A stretch of 64,000 nucleotides of DNA from Achromobacter xylosoxidans (lineage in GTDB: Bacteria > Pseudomonadota > Gammaproteobacteria > Burkholderiales > Burkholderiaceae_B). Shown piece by piece: positions 9,551 through 18,178 of this stretch (its first letter is position 1; every line of letters starts with the position of its first letter). A program made the translations under genes and the position numbers. Where the stretch lies: the NCBI RefSeq assembly GCF_001457475.1, contig NZ_LN831029.1, forward strand, positions 1,736,001 to 1,800,000, read 5' to 3'. A model generated the notes under the pieces. It was not told the DNA's origin, searched no databases, and saw only the letters and a list, made by a program, of their open reading frames with translations.

Positions 9551-10267
9551 ATGGAAATCGTGATCGACGCGCTGCTGGCGGGGGCGGTGCGCCCGCTGGG
9601 GGATTCCGGCCGCGACAGCGGCATCGACAAGCATCCGGTCGAAGGGCCGTTGTGGCTCGGCCTGGAGGGGTTGCGCGGCGACGAACATGCTGACCGCCGC
9701 TTTCACGGCGGCCCGGAGAAGGCGCTGCATCACTATGCCCGCGAGCACTATCCCGCATGGCTGCGGGAACTGGGCGAACGCGCCGTGCTGCGCGCCCCGG
9801 GTGCGTTCGGCGAAAATCTCTCCACTCACGGCATGACCGAACAAGATGTCTGCGTGGGCGACACGTACGCGGTGGGCGGGGCGCTGATACAGGTATCCCA
9901 GGCACGCCAGCCATGCTGGAAGCTGAACCACCGTTTCGCGCACCAGGGCATGTCGGCCCAGGTGCAGGCCAGCGGCAAGACCGGCTGGTACTACCGCGTG
10001 CTGCGCGAGGGTTGGCTGGCGCCGGGCGATACGCTGTCGCTGCGCGACCGCCTCCATCCACAATGGTCGCTGGCCCGCATCCAGGACATTCTCAACCGCC
10101 GGGTGCTGGACCTGCCGACGCTGGCCGAGCTGGCGGCGCTGCCGGCGTTGTCGCCCAACTGGCGCGCGCTGTTCGAGAAGCGCGCCCGGCTGGGCCAGGT
10201 CGAAGACTGGCAGCGGCGCCTGCAGGGCGACCCGGCCGACGCTTCCACGGGAACTCCTTCGACATGA
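9551..10267 (+). CDS. MOSC domain protein, YiiM-like
   Basis: This 238-residue protein has a MOSC domain (about 30-165) with the HGGPEKALHHY segment and the conserved Cys in SQARQPCWKL, followed by a helical YiiM-type C-terminal region. MOSC domains bind the molybdenum cofactor and handle sulfur or N-hydroxylated substrates; YiiM reduces N-hydroxylated compounds such as 6-hydroxylaminopurine. It follows the DUF455 gene by 4 nt. Its stop overlaps the next gene's start in an ATGA motif, so translation is likely coupled. The substrate here is inferred from family only. Confidence 0.8.
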   Translation: MEIVIDALLAGAVRPLGDSGRDSGIDKHPVEGPLWLGLEGLRGDEHADRRFHGGPEKALHHYAREHYPAWLRELGERAVLRAPGAFGENLSTHGMTEQDVCVGDTYAVGGALIQVSQARQPCWKLNHRFAHQGMSAQVQASGKTGWYYRVLREGWLAPGDTLSLRDRLHPQWSLARIQDILNRRVLDLPTLAELAALPALSPNWRALFEKRARLGQVEDWQRRLQGDPADASTGTPST

Positions 10268-11457
10268 AAATCCGCTACGCCGCGTCGCTGGCCGCCCTGG
10301 CGCTGACGCTGTCCACTTCCGCGCAGGCCGCCGACGCGTTCGCGACCTGCCTGGCCGGCCTGCGCGCGCCCGCGGCCAAGGCCGGCGTGTCCGGCGCCAC
10401 TTTCGCCACGCACACCGCCAACCTGGCGCCCGACATGGCCGTGATCGGCCTGCTGGACGCCCAGCCGGAATTCAAGACGCCGATCTGGGACTACATGGCG
10501 GCGCTGGTCGACGACGAGCGCGTCGCCGACGGCAAGGAAGGTATCGCGCGCTGGCGTGCCGAACTCGATCGCGCCGCATCGCGCTATGGCGTGGATCCCG
10601 CCACCATCGCGGCGGTGTGGGGCGTCGAGAGCAATTACGGCCGCACACTGGGCGGCCGGCCGCTGCTGACGTCGCTGTCGACGCTGTCGTGCTTCGGCCG
10701 CCGGCAGGCGTACTTCCGCGGCGAGTTCTACGCCACGCTCAAGATCATCCAGGACGAGCACATCGACCCGGACAAGCTCAAGGGGTCCTGGGCGGGCGCC
10801 TTTGGCCAGACCCAGTTCATGCCGTCGACCTACCTGCGGCTGGCGGTGGATTTCGACGGCGACGGCCGCCGCGACCTGATCGACAGCGTGCCGGACGCGC
10901 TGGCGTCCACGGCCAATTTCCTCAAGCGGGCCGGCTGGAACAGCGGCCTGGACTGGGGCTATGAGGTCAGGCTGCCCGCGGGCCTGGCCACGGCCGGCGC
11001 CGGGCGCAAGAACAAGCGGCCGCTGTCGTCCTGGCGCGGCCAGGGCGTGACGCGGGTCGACGGGACGCCGTTGCCGCCGGGAGAGGCCCCGGCAGGCCTG
11101 TTGTTGCCTGCCGGGCCCACGGGGCCGGCCTTCCTGGTGACGCGCAACTTCGATGCGCTGTACTCGTACAACGCGGCCGAGAGCTACGCCCTGGCGATCG
11201 CGCACCTGTCGGACCGCCTGCGCGGCGGCGGGCCGCTGGCGCAGGCCTGGCCGACGGACGATCCCGGCCTGTCGCGGGCCGAGCGGCGCGAATTGCAACG
11301 GCTGCTGATTGCCCGTGGCTATGAATTGGGCGAACCCGATGGCATGATCGGCGAACGCACGCGCGAGGCGCTGCGGGCGGCGCAGCGCGCCCTGGGCCTG
11401 CCGGCCGATGGCCGCGCCGGTCAGAAGGCGCTGCGGGCCCTGCGCGAGGCGGCCTGA
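10264..11457 (+). CDS. Lytic murein transglycosylase, MltB family, with C-terminal peptidoglycan-binding domain
   Basis: This is a 397-residue periplasmic enzyme with a Sec signal peptide ending near STSAQAAD. The catalytic domain has the family motif VWGVESNYGR, with Glu122 as the predicted acid, and GAFGQTQFMPSTYLR. The last 65 residues form a peptidoglycan-binding domain (DGMIGERTREALRAAQ). It cleaves the glycan strand to leave 1,6-anhydro-muropeptides. There is no lipobox, so it should be soluble, unlike the second MltB-family protein in the window. Start ATG overlaps the MOSC stop. Confidence 0.88.
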   Translation: MKIRYAASLAALALTLSTSAQAADAFATCLAGLRAPAAKAGVSGATFATHTANLAPDMAVIGLLDAQPEFKTPIWDYMAALVDDERVADGKEGIARWRAELDRAASRYGVDPATIAAVWGVESNYGRTLGGRPLLTSLSTLSCFGRRQAYFRGEFYATLKIIQDEHIDPDKLKGSWAGAFGQTQFMPSTYLRLAVDFDGDGRRDLIDSVPDALASTANFLKRAGWNSGLDWGYEVRLPAGLATAGAGRKNKRPLSSWRGQGVTRVDGTPLPPGEAPAGLLLPAGPTGPAFLVTRNFDALYSYNAAESYALAIAHLSDRLRGGGPLAQAWPTDDPGLSRAERRELQRLLIARGYELGEPDGMIGERTREALRAAQRALGLPADGRAGQKALRALREAA

Positions 11458-11576
11458 GGCGCGGCCGGCGCGCCAAAGGACAAGTTTTGCAAAGATCGGG
11501 GCCGGTATCCTTTGGATGACGGAATGCGCGGCGTCATGGGCCTATACTGGATTTCCGATTTTCCTGGAGCACGGCG

Positions 11577-11990
11577 ATGAGTCTATTGGATACCCTGGCC
11601 TCGATGGCTGGCGGCGGTCAGCAAGGGGGCTCGGCCTCGTTGCTGCCGGCCTTGATCGAACAACTGAACAAATACCCCGGCGGCCTGTCCGGCCTGATCG
11701 CCAGCTTCCAGCAGGGCGGCCTGGGTGAAATCGTCGCGTCATGGATCGGCAAGGGCCAGAACCTGCCGGTCAGCGCCGATCAGCTTGGCCGGGTGCTGGA
11801 TCCCGGCGTGGTCAACGAACTGGCCGCCAAGACCGGGCAGGACACCGGTTCGGTGCTGGGCTCGCTGTCCGCGCTGCTGCCGCAGCTGGTCGACAAGGCC
11901 ACGCCCGAGGGCGCCGTCGAGCCGGGCCAGTCCTTCAATCCGACCGACCTGCTGGCTTCGCTGTCCGGCCTGTTCGGCAATCGCGGCTGA
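11577..11990 (+). CDS. YidB family protein (DUF937)
   Basis: This 137-residue protein begins MSLLDTLASMAGG and has the DUF937/YidB pattern: a glycine-rich N-terminal half, the segment LGEIVASWIGKGQN, and a Ser/Leu-rich C-terminal helix. No signal peptide or enzyme motif is seen. A good Shine-Dalgarno (CTGGAG) lies 7 nt before the ATG. The function of the family is unknown. The following lipoprotein gene begins about 20 nt after the stop. Confidence 0.8.
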   Translation: MSLLDTLASMAGGGQQGGSASLLPALIEQLNKYPGGLSGLIASFQQGGLGEIVASWIGKGQNLPVSADQLGRVLDPGVVNELAAKTGQDTGSVLGSLSALLPQLVDKATPEGAVEPGQSFNPTDLLASLSGLFGNRG

Positions 11991-12009
11991 TCCGGCAAGG
12001 GGCCTTTCC

Positions 12010-12999
12010 CTGACGCGCCCGCGGCTTCAATCGCTGGCGCGCCGCCGCCTGCTGCAGGCGGCGGCGCTGGGCGCGCTTGCGCCCCTGGCGGCCTGCGCGC
12101 CGCCGATCTCGCTGAACGCGACCTTTCTGCAACTGTGGCTCAGCCATCTCGACCTGACGCGCGATGAATGGCGGTGCCGTATCGCCACCTACCGGCGGCT
12201 GGGTTGCCGCGAGATTTTCCTGCAATGGGTCGGCCTGGAAGGCGGCCGGCCGGATGACTGGATGGCGCCGCGGTCGATGCTGGATGCCATCTTCGACGAA
12301 GCCGACCGTAGCGGCCTGGGCGTGCATGTGGGCCTGCCCTACGATCAGCGCTGGTGGAACATGCTGGCCGCGCCCGACGACGCGGCGCTGGCGGCCTACC
12401 TTGACCACACCCGCGATCGCGGCGTTGCCTACATGCGCGCGGCCGCCTGGCCCGAGCGCCGCAATTTCCGCGGCTGGTATGTGCCGTACGAACTGGAGCA
12501 GTACAACTGGGCCCGGCCGGAGCGCCAGGCGCTGCTGGTGCCATGGCTGGACGCTTTCACCCGCGCCTCGCTGGCCAGCTGCCATCGCATCCCGTCGGTC
12601 TCGACCTACCATAGCCGGCTCGGCGGCACCGGCTCGTTGATGCAACTGTGGTCACGGGTGCTGGACGAAGTGCGCATCCATCCGATGATCCAGGACGGCG
12701 TGGGCGTGGCGGGCCTGGCCAACTACCAGGCGCTGGAGCCGCTGCACGACATGTTGCTCAAGCGCCGCGCCGCGTTCGACCTGGTCATGGAGCTGTTCGA
12801 GGAATTGCCGTCGGGCAAGACGGACGGCACCACGTTCAAGGCGCGCTCGGCCGATTTCAACCGGGTCAGGCAGCAATGGGACGTGGCCCGCGGCTACGGC
12901 GCCAAGCGCATCGTGGCATTCACCCTCGACCCTTGGGTCATCGGCGACACGCCGGAGGCCCGCGCGTTGATGGACGCCTGGATGGCCGCGCGCGTCTGA
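12010..12999 (+). CDS. DUF4434 lipoprotein, likely initiated at CTG
   Basis: The frame encodes about 329 residues. No ATG, GTG or TTG exists at a sensible position. A CTG at 12010 follows an AAGGGG Shine-Dalgarno (11997-12002) with 7-nt spacing, and gives a clean Tat-like lipoprotein signal: ARRRLLQAAALGALAPLAAC. The mature part matches DUF4434, a TIM-barrel, glycosidase-like family (FRGWYVPYELEQYNW, DPWVIGDTPEARALM). Predicted location is the cell envelope. It converges on the exopolysaccharide operon with 12 nt between stops. A role in trimming or sensing a glycan is plausible, but no catalytic residues can be assigned with confidence. Confidence 0.72.
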   Translation: MTRPRLQSLARRRLLQAAALGALAPLAACAPPISLNATFLQLWLSHLDLTRDEWRCRIATYRRLGCREIFLQWVGLEGGRPDDWMAPRSMLDAIFDEADRSGLGVHVGLPYDQRWWNMLAAPDDAALAAYLDHTRDRGVAYMRAAAWPERRNFRGWYVPYELEQYNWARPERQALLVPWLDAFTRASLASCHRIPSVSTYHSRLGGTGSLMQLWSRVLDEVRIHPMIQDGVGVAGLANYQALEPLHDMLLKRRAAFDLVMELFEELPSGKTDGTTFKARSADFNRVRQQWDVARGYGAKRIVAFTLDPWVIGDTPEARALMDAWMAARV

Positions 13000-13011
13000 C
13001 GCCACGCGGCT

Positions 13012-14142
13012 TCAGGCGAAGCCGCGGCCGATGATTTCCCGCATGATTTCACTGGTGCCGCCGAACAGGCGCAGGGCGCGCGCGTCGGCCCAGGCGCGGC
13101 CGATGCCGTATTCGGCCATGTAGCCATAGCCGCCATAGAGCTGCAGCAGGTCATCCAGGATGGCGCCCTGCATTTCGGTGGCATTGAGCTTGGCGATCGC
13201 CGCCCGCGTGGCGTCGAGTTCGCCGGCCATGTGCTTTTCCAGGCAGTCGTCCAGGAACACCCGCAGCATGGTGGCCTGCGCGCGGGCGCTGGCCAGCTTG
13301 AAGCGCGAGTTCTGATAGTCGATGACGCGGCGGCCGAAGACTTTGCGGTTGCGGGTGTACTCGGCGGCTTCGTCGATCATGCCTTCGAGCGAGGCGCCGG
13401 CGCGCAGCGCGATCGCCAGGCGTTCGCGCGCGAGTTCCTGGGTCAGGTATTCGAAGGCGTTGTTCTCGCGCCCCAGCAGGCAATCGACGGGCAGGCGCAG
13501 CCCGTCGAAATAGAGCTCGCAGGTGTCCTGGCAATGCTGGCCGATCTTGCTCAGCGGCGTGCCTTTGGTGAAGCCGGGCTGGCCTTCCTCGACGCAGAAC
13601 AGCGACAGGCCGCGCGCGCCCAGGTCGGGATCGGTGCTGGCCAGCACGATCGCCAGGCCGGCATTGACGCCGTTGGTGATGAAGGTCTTCTGGCCGTCCA
13701 GGACGTAGTGGTCGCCGTCGCGGCGCGCGCGCGTGCGCACCGCCTTCAGGTCGCTGCCCGCGCCCGGTTCGGTCAGGGCGATCGCGCCTATGATGTCGCC
13801 GCGCGCCATGGCGGGCAGCCAGCGTTCCTTCTGCGCGGTGGTGCCGAAGGCGTCCAGATACGGCGCCACCATGTCGGAATGGATCGAGAAGCCGATGCCG
13901 AGGAAATTCGCGCGAGCCAGTTCCTCGATCACGACGGCGGCATGGCCGAAATCGCCGCCGGCACCGTAGGGTTCGGGCAGGGCGCAGTTGAGCAGGCCTT
14001 CCGCGCCGGCGCGGCGCCACAGCGAGCGCGGCACGATGCCGGCCTTTTCCCATTCGGCGTAGTGCGGCGCGATCTCCTGGGCGACGAAGCGCCGGACCTG
14101 GTCGCGAAAGAGTTCGTGGTCGTCCCGGAATACGCGGCGCAT
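13012..14142 (-). CDS. Acyl-CoA dehydrogenase, last gene of exopolysaccharide operon
   Basis: This 376-residue flavoprotein has the usual acyl-CoA dehydrogenase domains: an N-terminal helical part, a middle domain with ALTEPGAGSD, and a C-terminal FAD domain with QLYGGYGYMAEY. The glutamate found in IYEGT of medium-chain enzymes is Gly361 here (LFGGTSEIM). Instead Glu240 in ELARERLAIA fits the catalytic position of long-chain and isovaleryl-CoA dehydrogenases. The gene begins 9 nt after the algF-like stop, so it is in the operon with a carrier protein and an adenylation enzyme. Acyl-CoA dehydrogenase relatives can oxidise carrier-bound acyl groups, as in prolyl-to-prrolyl conversion in antibiotic pathways. 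Here that role is inference; ordinary fatty-acid oxidation is the alternative. Confidence 0.85.
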   Translation of the reverse strand: MRRVFRDDHELFRDQVRRFVAQEIAPHYAEWEKAGIVPRSLWRRAGAEGLLNCALPEPYGAGGDFGHAAVVIEELARANFLGIGFSIHSDMVAPYLDAFGTTAQKERWLPAMARGDIIGAIALTEPGAGSDLKAVRTRARRDGDHYVLDGQKTFITNGVNAGLAIVLASTDPDLGARGLSLFCVEEGQPGFTKGTPLSKIGQHCQDTCELYFDGLRLPVDCLLGRENNAFEYLTQELARERLAIALRAGASLEGMIDEAAEYTRNRKVFGRRVIDYQNSRFKLASARAQATMLRVFLDDCLEKHMAGELDATRAAIAKLNATEMQGAILDDLLQLYGGYGYMAEYGIGRAWADARALRLFGGTSEIMREIIGRGFA

Positions 14143-14151
14143 GCGGCCTCC

Positions 14152-14832
14152 TTACTTGCCGTAGGGGTCCGTGGCGCTGGCCTGGCCGTGCAGGGTGGGC
14201 GCGGTGGCGCTGCCGGTCAGGAACAGGCTGTAGTGATCGCCGGGTTGCAGGGCCGGCAGGGCCAGCGAGGGCGAGAGCACGGTGCCGCAGCCCGCTGCCA
14301 GCGTGGCGCTGACGGGGTTGATGGCGCGCGCCATCGATGCACCCGGCTGGACGTCCTGGAACAGCGTGGGGCCGGTCGGGCTCACCTCGAGCTTGGCGCC
14401 GGGACAATCGGCCGCCAGGTTGTAGAAGCGCAGCTCGGCCTTGAGCGCGTCCTGGGCGCCATTGCTGTCGTCGATGGCCGTGTAGCTGACATTGACGCCG
14501 TCGCGCCGCACCACCAGCGTGGTGAAGGTGTCGGGCTTGACCTGCAGGCTGGCCGCCGGCTTGCCGTCGATCAGCAGGTTGAACGGCTGGTTGCCCTTGA
14601 CGATGGCGTAGGTGCTGGCGGGCTGGGTCGGGCTGATTTCCTGCGATGGACCGTTGGCGATCTGCACGCGCACGGGACCCGTTTCGGGATTGACGACCCG
14701 CACGAACGATGAGCCGGCCGGCGGACGGGCGGCATACAGCTGGGCGAGCACGCCTTCGGCCTGCGTGGCGGCGCTGGCGCTGGCCAGCGCCAGCGTCAAT
14801 GCCAGGATGGGGAAATGGGTGCGACGGATCAT
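14152..14832 (-). CDS. AlgF-like periplasmic O-acylation protein
   Basis: This 226-residue secreted protein has a signal peptide (MIRRTHFPILALTLALASAS...). The mature part is two beta-rich halves like alginate O-acetylation protein AlgF: first LYAARPPAGSSFVRVVNPE, then a second repeat with ELRFYNLAAD and VQPGASMARAINPVSA. AlgF works with AlgI, AlgJ and AlgX in acetylation of exported alginate, without known catalysis. The start ATG overlaps the stop of the adenylation gene (ATGA). It is the only Alg component placed after the Dlt-like genes, supporting one mixed machine. Confidence 0.78.
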   Translation of the reverse strand: MIRRTHFPILALTLALASASAATQAEGVLAQLYAARPPAGSSFVRVVNPETGPVRVQIANGPSQEISPTQPASTYAIVKGNQPFNLLIDGKPAASLQVKPDTFTTLVVRRDGVNVSYTAIDDSNGAQDALKAELRFYNLAADCPGAKLEVSPTGPTLFQDVQPGASMARAINPVSATLAAGCGTVLSPSLALPALQPGDHYSLFLTGSATAPTLHGQASATDPYGK

Positions 14833-16304
14833 GCTTGCGGCTCCGGTTTCTTGCTGAGGCGGGCGTCGAGATACATGCGCTCGAGCTGCTTGCGGTCGGC
14901 CTTGTCGGTGCTGGTCGTCGGGAAGCGGTGGCAGGCCACCAGTTCGGACGGGATCATGTAGGGAGGCAGCTTGCGGCCCAACAGGGCTTTCCAGTCCGCC
15001 AGCGCGGCGGACAGCGGCTGCAGGCCCGCGGCGCCGGGCTCGGCCGGTTCGACGAATCCTATGAGACGGATGATAGCGCCATCGGGCCGCCGCAGCGCGA
15101 CGGTGGCGCCCGCGCGCGCGCCGGGCAGGGCGGCGATGGCGGCATCGATCTCGGCCAGTTCGATGCGGTAGCCGTGCAACTTGATCTGGTCGTCGATGCG
15201 GCCGCGGAACGTCACCAGGCCGCGCGCATCGATCTCGCCCAGGTCGCCGCTGCGATAGCCGCGCTTGCCATTGCGCGTGAACATGCGCGAGGCGTTCAGG
15301 TCCGGGCGATTGAGGTAACCGCGCATGACGTGGTCGCCGGCAATGCTGATTTCGCCGTTCTCGATGAAGACCTCGGCATACGGCTTGGCGCGGCCGATGG
15401 GGAAGGGGTTGGGCGCCTGGGCGCGCAGGGCGGGGTCGATCTCGACCCAGGTAGTGGAGCAGGTCGCCTCGGTGGGGCCGTACGAGTTGATGATGCGAAC
15501 GTCCGGAAAACGCTGCCACAGCTCCTCGGCCAGTGTCGGCGTGAGCGACTCGGCGCCGAATACGAAGGCGCGCAGCCGCGGCAGGTGGGCGTGGTCGAAA
15601 TCCGGGTTGAACAGCTGCTGGCGCACGAACGACGGCGTCGAGGCCCAGACGTTGATGCCGGTGTCGGCCAGGTATTGCACGAAGCGGTCGCGCTGCGCGA
15701 TCGTCTCGCGCGGGCACAGCACGCAGGCGCCGCCCAGTTCCAGCGCGCCGACCCAGTTGAACAGCGAGAAGTCGAAGCTGAACAGCATCTGGTCCATGAA
15801 CGCGGGCGCCGGGCCGAGGTTCAGACAGTCGCGGATCCAGCCTGCGAAGAGGGTGACGCTTTCGCGGCCGATCTGCACACCCTTGGGGTCGCCGGTGCTG
15901 CCCGAGGTGAACATGATGTAGGCCAGTCCGGCCTCGGCCAGCGGCGCGGGGCTGGCGCAACCGGCGGCGAAGGTGTTGGCCTGGGCGTCGTAGCGCAGGC
16001 CGGCGCGCACCAGTTCGCCGATGCGGGCGATGCGTTCGGGCGGGTTGATGACGTCGACCGGCACGAATGGCACCCGCAGCCGCAGGCACCCCAGGATCGC
16101 CACCAGGAAGGCGGCTTCCTTGTGGCCGGAGATCACCAGCGGCACGCCGGCGGTGACCCCGGCGCGCAGCGCGTCCTGTTCCCAGGCCTGCGTGGCGGCG
16201 CGCAGCGCTGCCCAGGTCAACGCGCCCTGCGCGTCGACCACCGCGATGGCGTCGGCAGCGACGGCCGTATCGGCGAAATCGTAGGCGTTGAAGTCGAAAC
16301 GCAT
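14829..16304 (-). CDS. DltA-like adenylation enzyme (carrier protein ligase)
   Basis: This is a 491-residue cytoplasmic member of the ANL superfamily, close to D-alanine-carrier ligase DltA. Core motifs: FTSGSTGDPKGV (132-143), NSYGPTEATC (273-282), YRSGDLG (350-356), GRIDDQIKLHGYRIELAEID (368-387) and the C-terminal lysine Lys468 in TSTDKADRK. It should activate an acid as the acyl-adenylate and load it on the carrier encoded just upstream. DltA enzymes have Cys in FMFCGE, tied to D-alanine stereoselection; here that stretch is FVFGAE, so Gly250 replaces it and the substrate may differ. It lies 22 nt after the carrier gene. Bordetella pertussis has a reported dltABCD-like dra locus. Confidence 0.85.
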   Translation of the reverse strand: MRFDFNAYDFADTAVAADAIAVVDAQGALTWAALRAATQAWEQDALRAGVTAGVPLVISGHKEAAFLVAILGCLRLRVPFVPVDVINPPERIARIGELVRAGLRYDAQANTFAAGCASPAPLAEAGLAYIMFTSGSTGDPKGVQIGRESVTLFAGWIRDCLNLGPAPAFMDQMLFSFDFSLFNWVGALELGGACVLCPRETIAQRDRFVQYLADTGINVWASTPSFVRQQLFNPDFDHAHLPRLRAFVFGAESLTPTLAEELWQRFPDVRIINSYGPTEATCSTTWVEIDPALRAQAPNPFPIGRAKPYAEVFIENGEISIAGDHVMRGYLNRPDLNASRMFTRNGKRGYRSGDLGEIDARGLVTFRGRIDDQIKLHGYRIELAEIDAAIAALPGARAGATVALRRPDGAIIRLIGFVEPAEPGAAGLQPLSAALADWKALLGRKLPPYMIPSELVACHRFPTTSTDKADRKQLERMYLDARLSKKPEPQA

Positions 16305-16326
16305 GATGCTGCCCCCCAGGAAGACG

Positions 16327-16566
16327 TCAGGCGCGCGCGTGCTCCGCGATGAAGGCCGCCAGCGTGTGCACCGACTCCAGGTGCACGTCGATCTCGGTCG
16401 GCGGGATCTTGCAGCCGAACTGGCGTTCCACCGCCAACGCCACGTCCACGGCGGCCAGCGAATCCACCAGCCCGGATTCGATCAGCAGGGTATCGGGATC
16501 GACCTTGGTGAGGATGATGCCTTCGATGAGGTCGGCCACCTTGGCTTCGATATCGTTGATGTCCAT
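16327..16566 (-). CDS. Acyl/aminoacyl carrier protein, DltC-like
   Basis: This 79-residue acidic four-helix carrier has the phosphopantetheine attachment site in SGLVDSLAAVDV, with Ser36 as the modified residue. The D-S-L context is as in DltC and other small carriers. The start is the ATG before DINDIEAK, 25 nt after the MBOAT stop; longer in-frame extensions run back into the MBOAT gene. It should be loaded by the neighbouring DltA-like enzyme and hand the group to the MBOAT protein, as DltC does with DltB. Confidence 0.88.
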   Translation of the reverse strand: MDINDIEAKVADLIEGIILTKVDPDTLLIESGLVDSLAAVDVALAVERQFGCKIPPTEIDVHLESVHTLAAFIAEHARA

Positions 16567-16591
16567 AGCGTACTCCGCGACCGCGCCGCGG

Positions 16592-18172
16592 TCAGAATTG
16601 GAAATAGAGGAACCGGGTTTCCTTGTGCAGGTTGACCAGGCAGAAGAACAGCAGGGCCAGCATCGCGGCCAGCCAGGGCAGGTTGGGACGCCAGCGCATC
16701 CAGGGCGAAGGCGCTTCCTGCGGCTTGAACAGCGCCGGCGAGTAGCGGCCCAGGATCTGGTGCGCATTGGGCGCGAACCAGGCGATGCCCAGCAGCACCA
16801 CAGCATAGATCAACTGCAGGTGGTGGCCGACCAGCACGCGCCAGGCATCGCCCCAGGCCAGGCCGCTGACGTGGGTGGCCAGGTCCAGCGTTTCCATGCC
16901 GCGCAGGCCGATCATGCCCTGCATCAGCAGCATGGCGTCGCCGACCCCGTGGGCGCGGAAGAACGCTTGCGCCACCAGCACCGCGACAAAGGTCAGCAGC
17001 ACGCAGGCGGCTCGCTTGACCACGTTCAGGTTGCGCGCGGCGGCGGGTTTGCGGCCCACCACGAAGATGCGCCAGGCGTGGTTCACCGACAGGTACATGG
17101 CGTGCAGCAGGCCGAATACCAGGAACTGGAAGCCGGCGCCGTGCCAGACGCCGGCCAGCGCCATCGTGAACAGCGTCGGCGTGACGATGCTGGCCAGGAA
17201 ACCGCCCGCCGTGGCCACGCCCTGCGCCCCGACCGGCAGATTGCGATCGGTGCGCCATTTCGAAATGGCCATGGCCACCGGGTAGTAGAGATAGGCGGTC
17301 AGGTAGCGTGTGAGTGTCATGTGCCAACGCGCCCAGAATTCGATGATGCTGCCCGCCTTGTAGGGCGAGTTGAAGTTCAGCGGGAAGCGGATGCCGAACA
17401 TCTTGGCCAGGCCTAGCGCCATGTCCGAATAGCCGGAGAAGTCGAAATACAGCTGCAAGGCATAGCACAGGCTGGCGCCCCACGAGCCCCAGAACTGCAG
17501 TTCGCCAGGCGCGGCGAAACCGGCATCGGCGTAAGGCGCGATGCCATCGGCCAGCAGCACTTTCTTGGCCAGGCCGATCACGAACAGCATGCCGCCCACC
17601 GACAGGTTCTCGGCCTTGAAGCGGTAATTCTCGGGCTGCGCGAACTGCGGCATCATCTCCTTGTGATGCAGGATCGGGCCGGCGATCAGATGCGGGAAGA
17701 AGGTCACGAACAGCACGTAGCTGAGCAGGCTGCGTTCCTTGACCACGCCCGCGCGGCAATCCAGCAGGTAGCCGATCTGGGTGAAGGTGAAGAACGAAAT
17801 GCCCAGCGGCAGGATGATCGCGTCCATGGTCGAACTGGTCATGCCCAGGTCGGTCAGGAAATTGAGCAGCGTCGCGAAGTATTTGTAGTGGAACAGCAGC
17901 GCCAGGTCGGCGCCCACGCCCAGTCCCACGATCAGCCCCTGCAACCGGGGCCGTGCCGCGGTGTGCAGGATCAGCAGGCTGACCAGGAAGTTGAAAGCGA
18001 TCGAACCCGCCAGCAGCACCACGAACTGCGGGTTCCACCAACCGTAGAAGACGAACGAGGTCAGGCACAGCCACAATGCCGCCAACCGCAGATTGAAGCG
18101 GCCCGCGCCGTAGTACACGGCCAGCGTGATGGGCAGGAAGATCAGCAGGAACAGGTAGGAGTTGAATAGCAT
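16592..18172 (-). CDS. MBOAT acyltransferase (AlgI/DltB type)
   Basis: This 526-residue polytopic membrane protein has the two conserved MBOAT histidines, His284 in FWARWHMTLTRYL and His344 in LAGVWHGAGFQF. The N-terminus MLFNSYLFLLIFLPITL is typical of AlgI. Such proteins take an acyl group from a cytoplasmic donor and pass it across the membrane to a periplasmic acyltransferase. Neighbours are AlgJ-like upstream (6 nt) and a carrier protein downstream (25 nt). The donor may therefore be the loaded carrier, as for DltB, rather than acetyl-CoA as thought for AlgI. Confidence 0.9.
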   Translation of the reverse strand: MLFNSYLFLLIFLPITLAVYYGAGRFNLRLAALWLCLTSFVFYGWWNPQFVVLLAGSIAFNFLVSLLILHTAARPRLQGLIVGLGVGADLALLFHYKYFATLLNFLTDLGMTSSTMDAIILPLGISFFTFTQIGYLLDCRAGVVKERSLLSYVLFVTFFPHLIAGPILHHKEMMPQFAQPENYRFKAENLSVGGMLFVIGLAKKVLLADGIAPYADAGFAAPGELQFWGSWGASLCYALQLYFDFSGYSDMALGLAKMFGIRFPLNFNSPYKAGSIIEFWARWHMTLTRYLTAYLYYPVAMAISKWRTDRNLPVGAQGVATAGGFLASIVTPTLFTMALAGVWHGAGFQFLVFGLLHAMYLSVNHAWRIFVVGRKPAAARNLNVVKRAACVLLTFVAVLVAQAFFRAHGVGDAMLLMQGMIGLRGMETLDLATHVSGLAWGDAWRVLVGHHLQLIYAVVLLGIAWFAPNAHQILGRYSPALFKPQEAPSPWMRWRPNLPWLAAMLALLFFCLVNLHKETRFLYFQF

Positions 18173-18178
18173 CTTCGG

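Noticed and set aside
10264..10267. A fusion of the MOSC protein and the lytic transglycosylase
   Set aside because: The genes are in different frames and meet in an ATGA overlap; the ATG is followed by a clear signal peptide.
14152..16806. Longer in-frame versions of the AlgF-like and carrier proteins running into the upstream genes
   Set aside because: The added stretches are out-of-frame translations of the adenylation and MBOAT genes; internal ATGs give a proper signal peptide and a normal carrier length.
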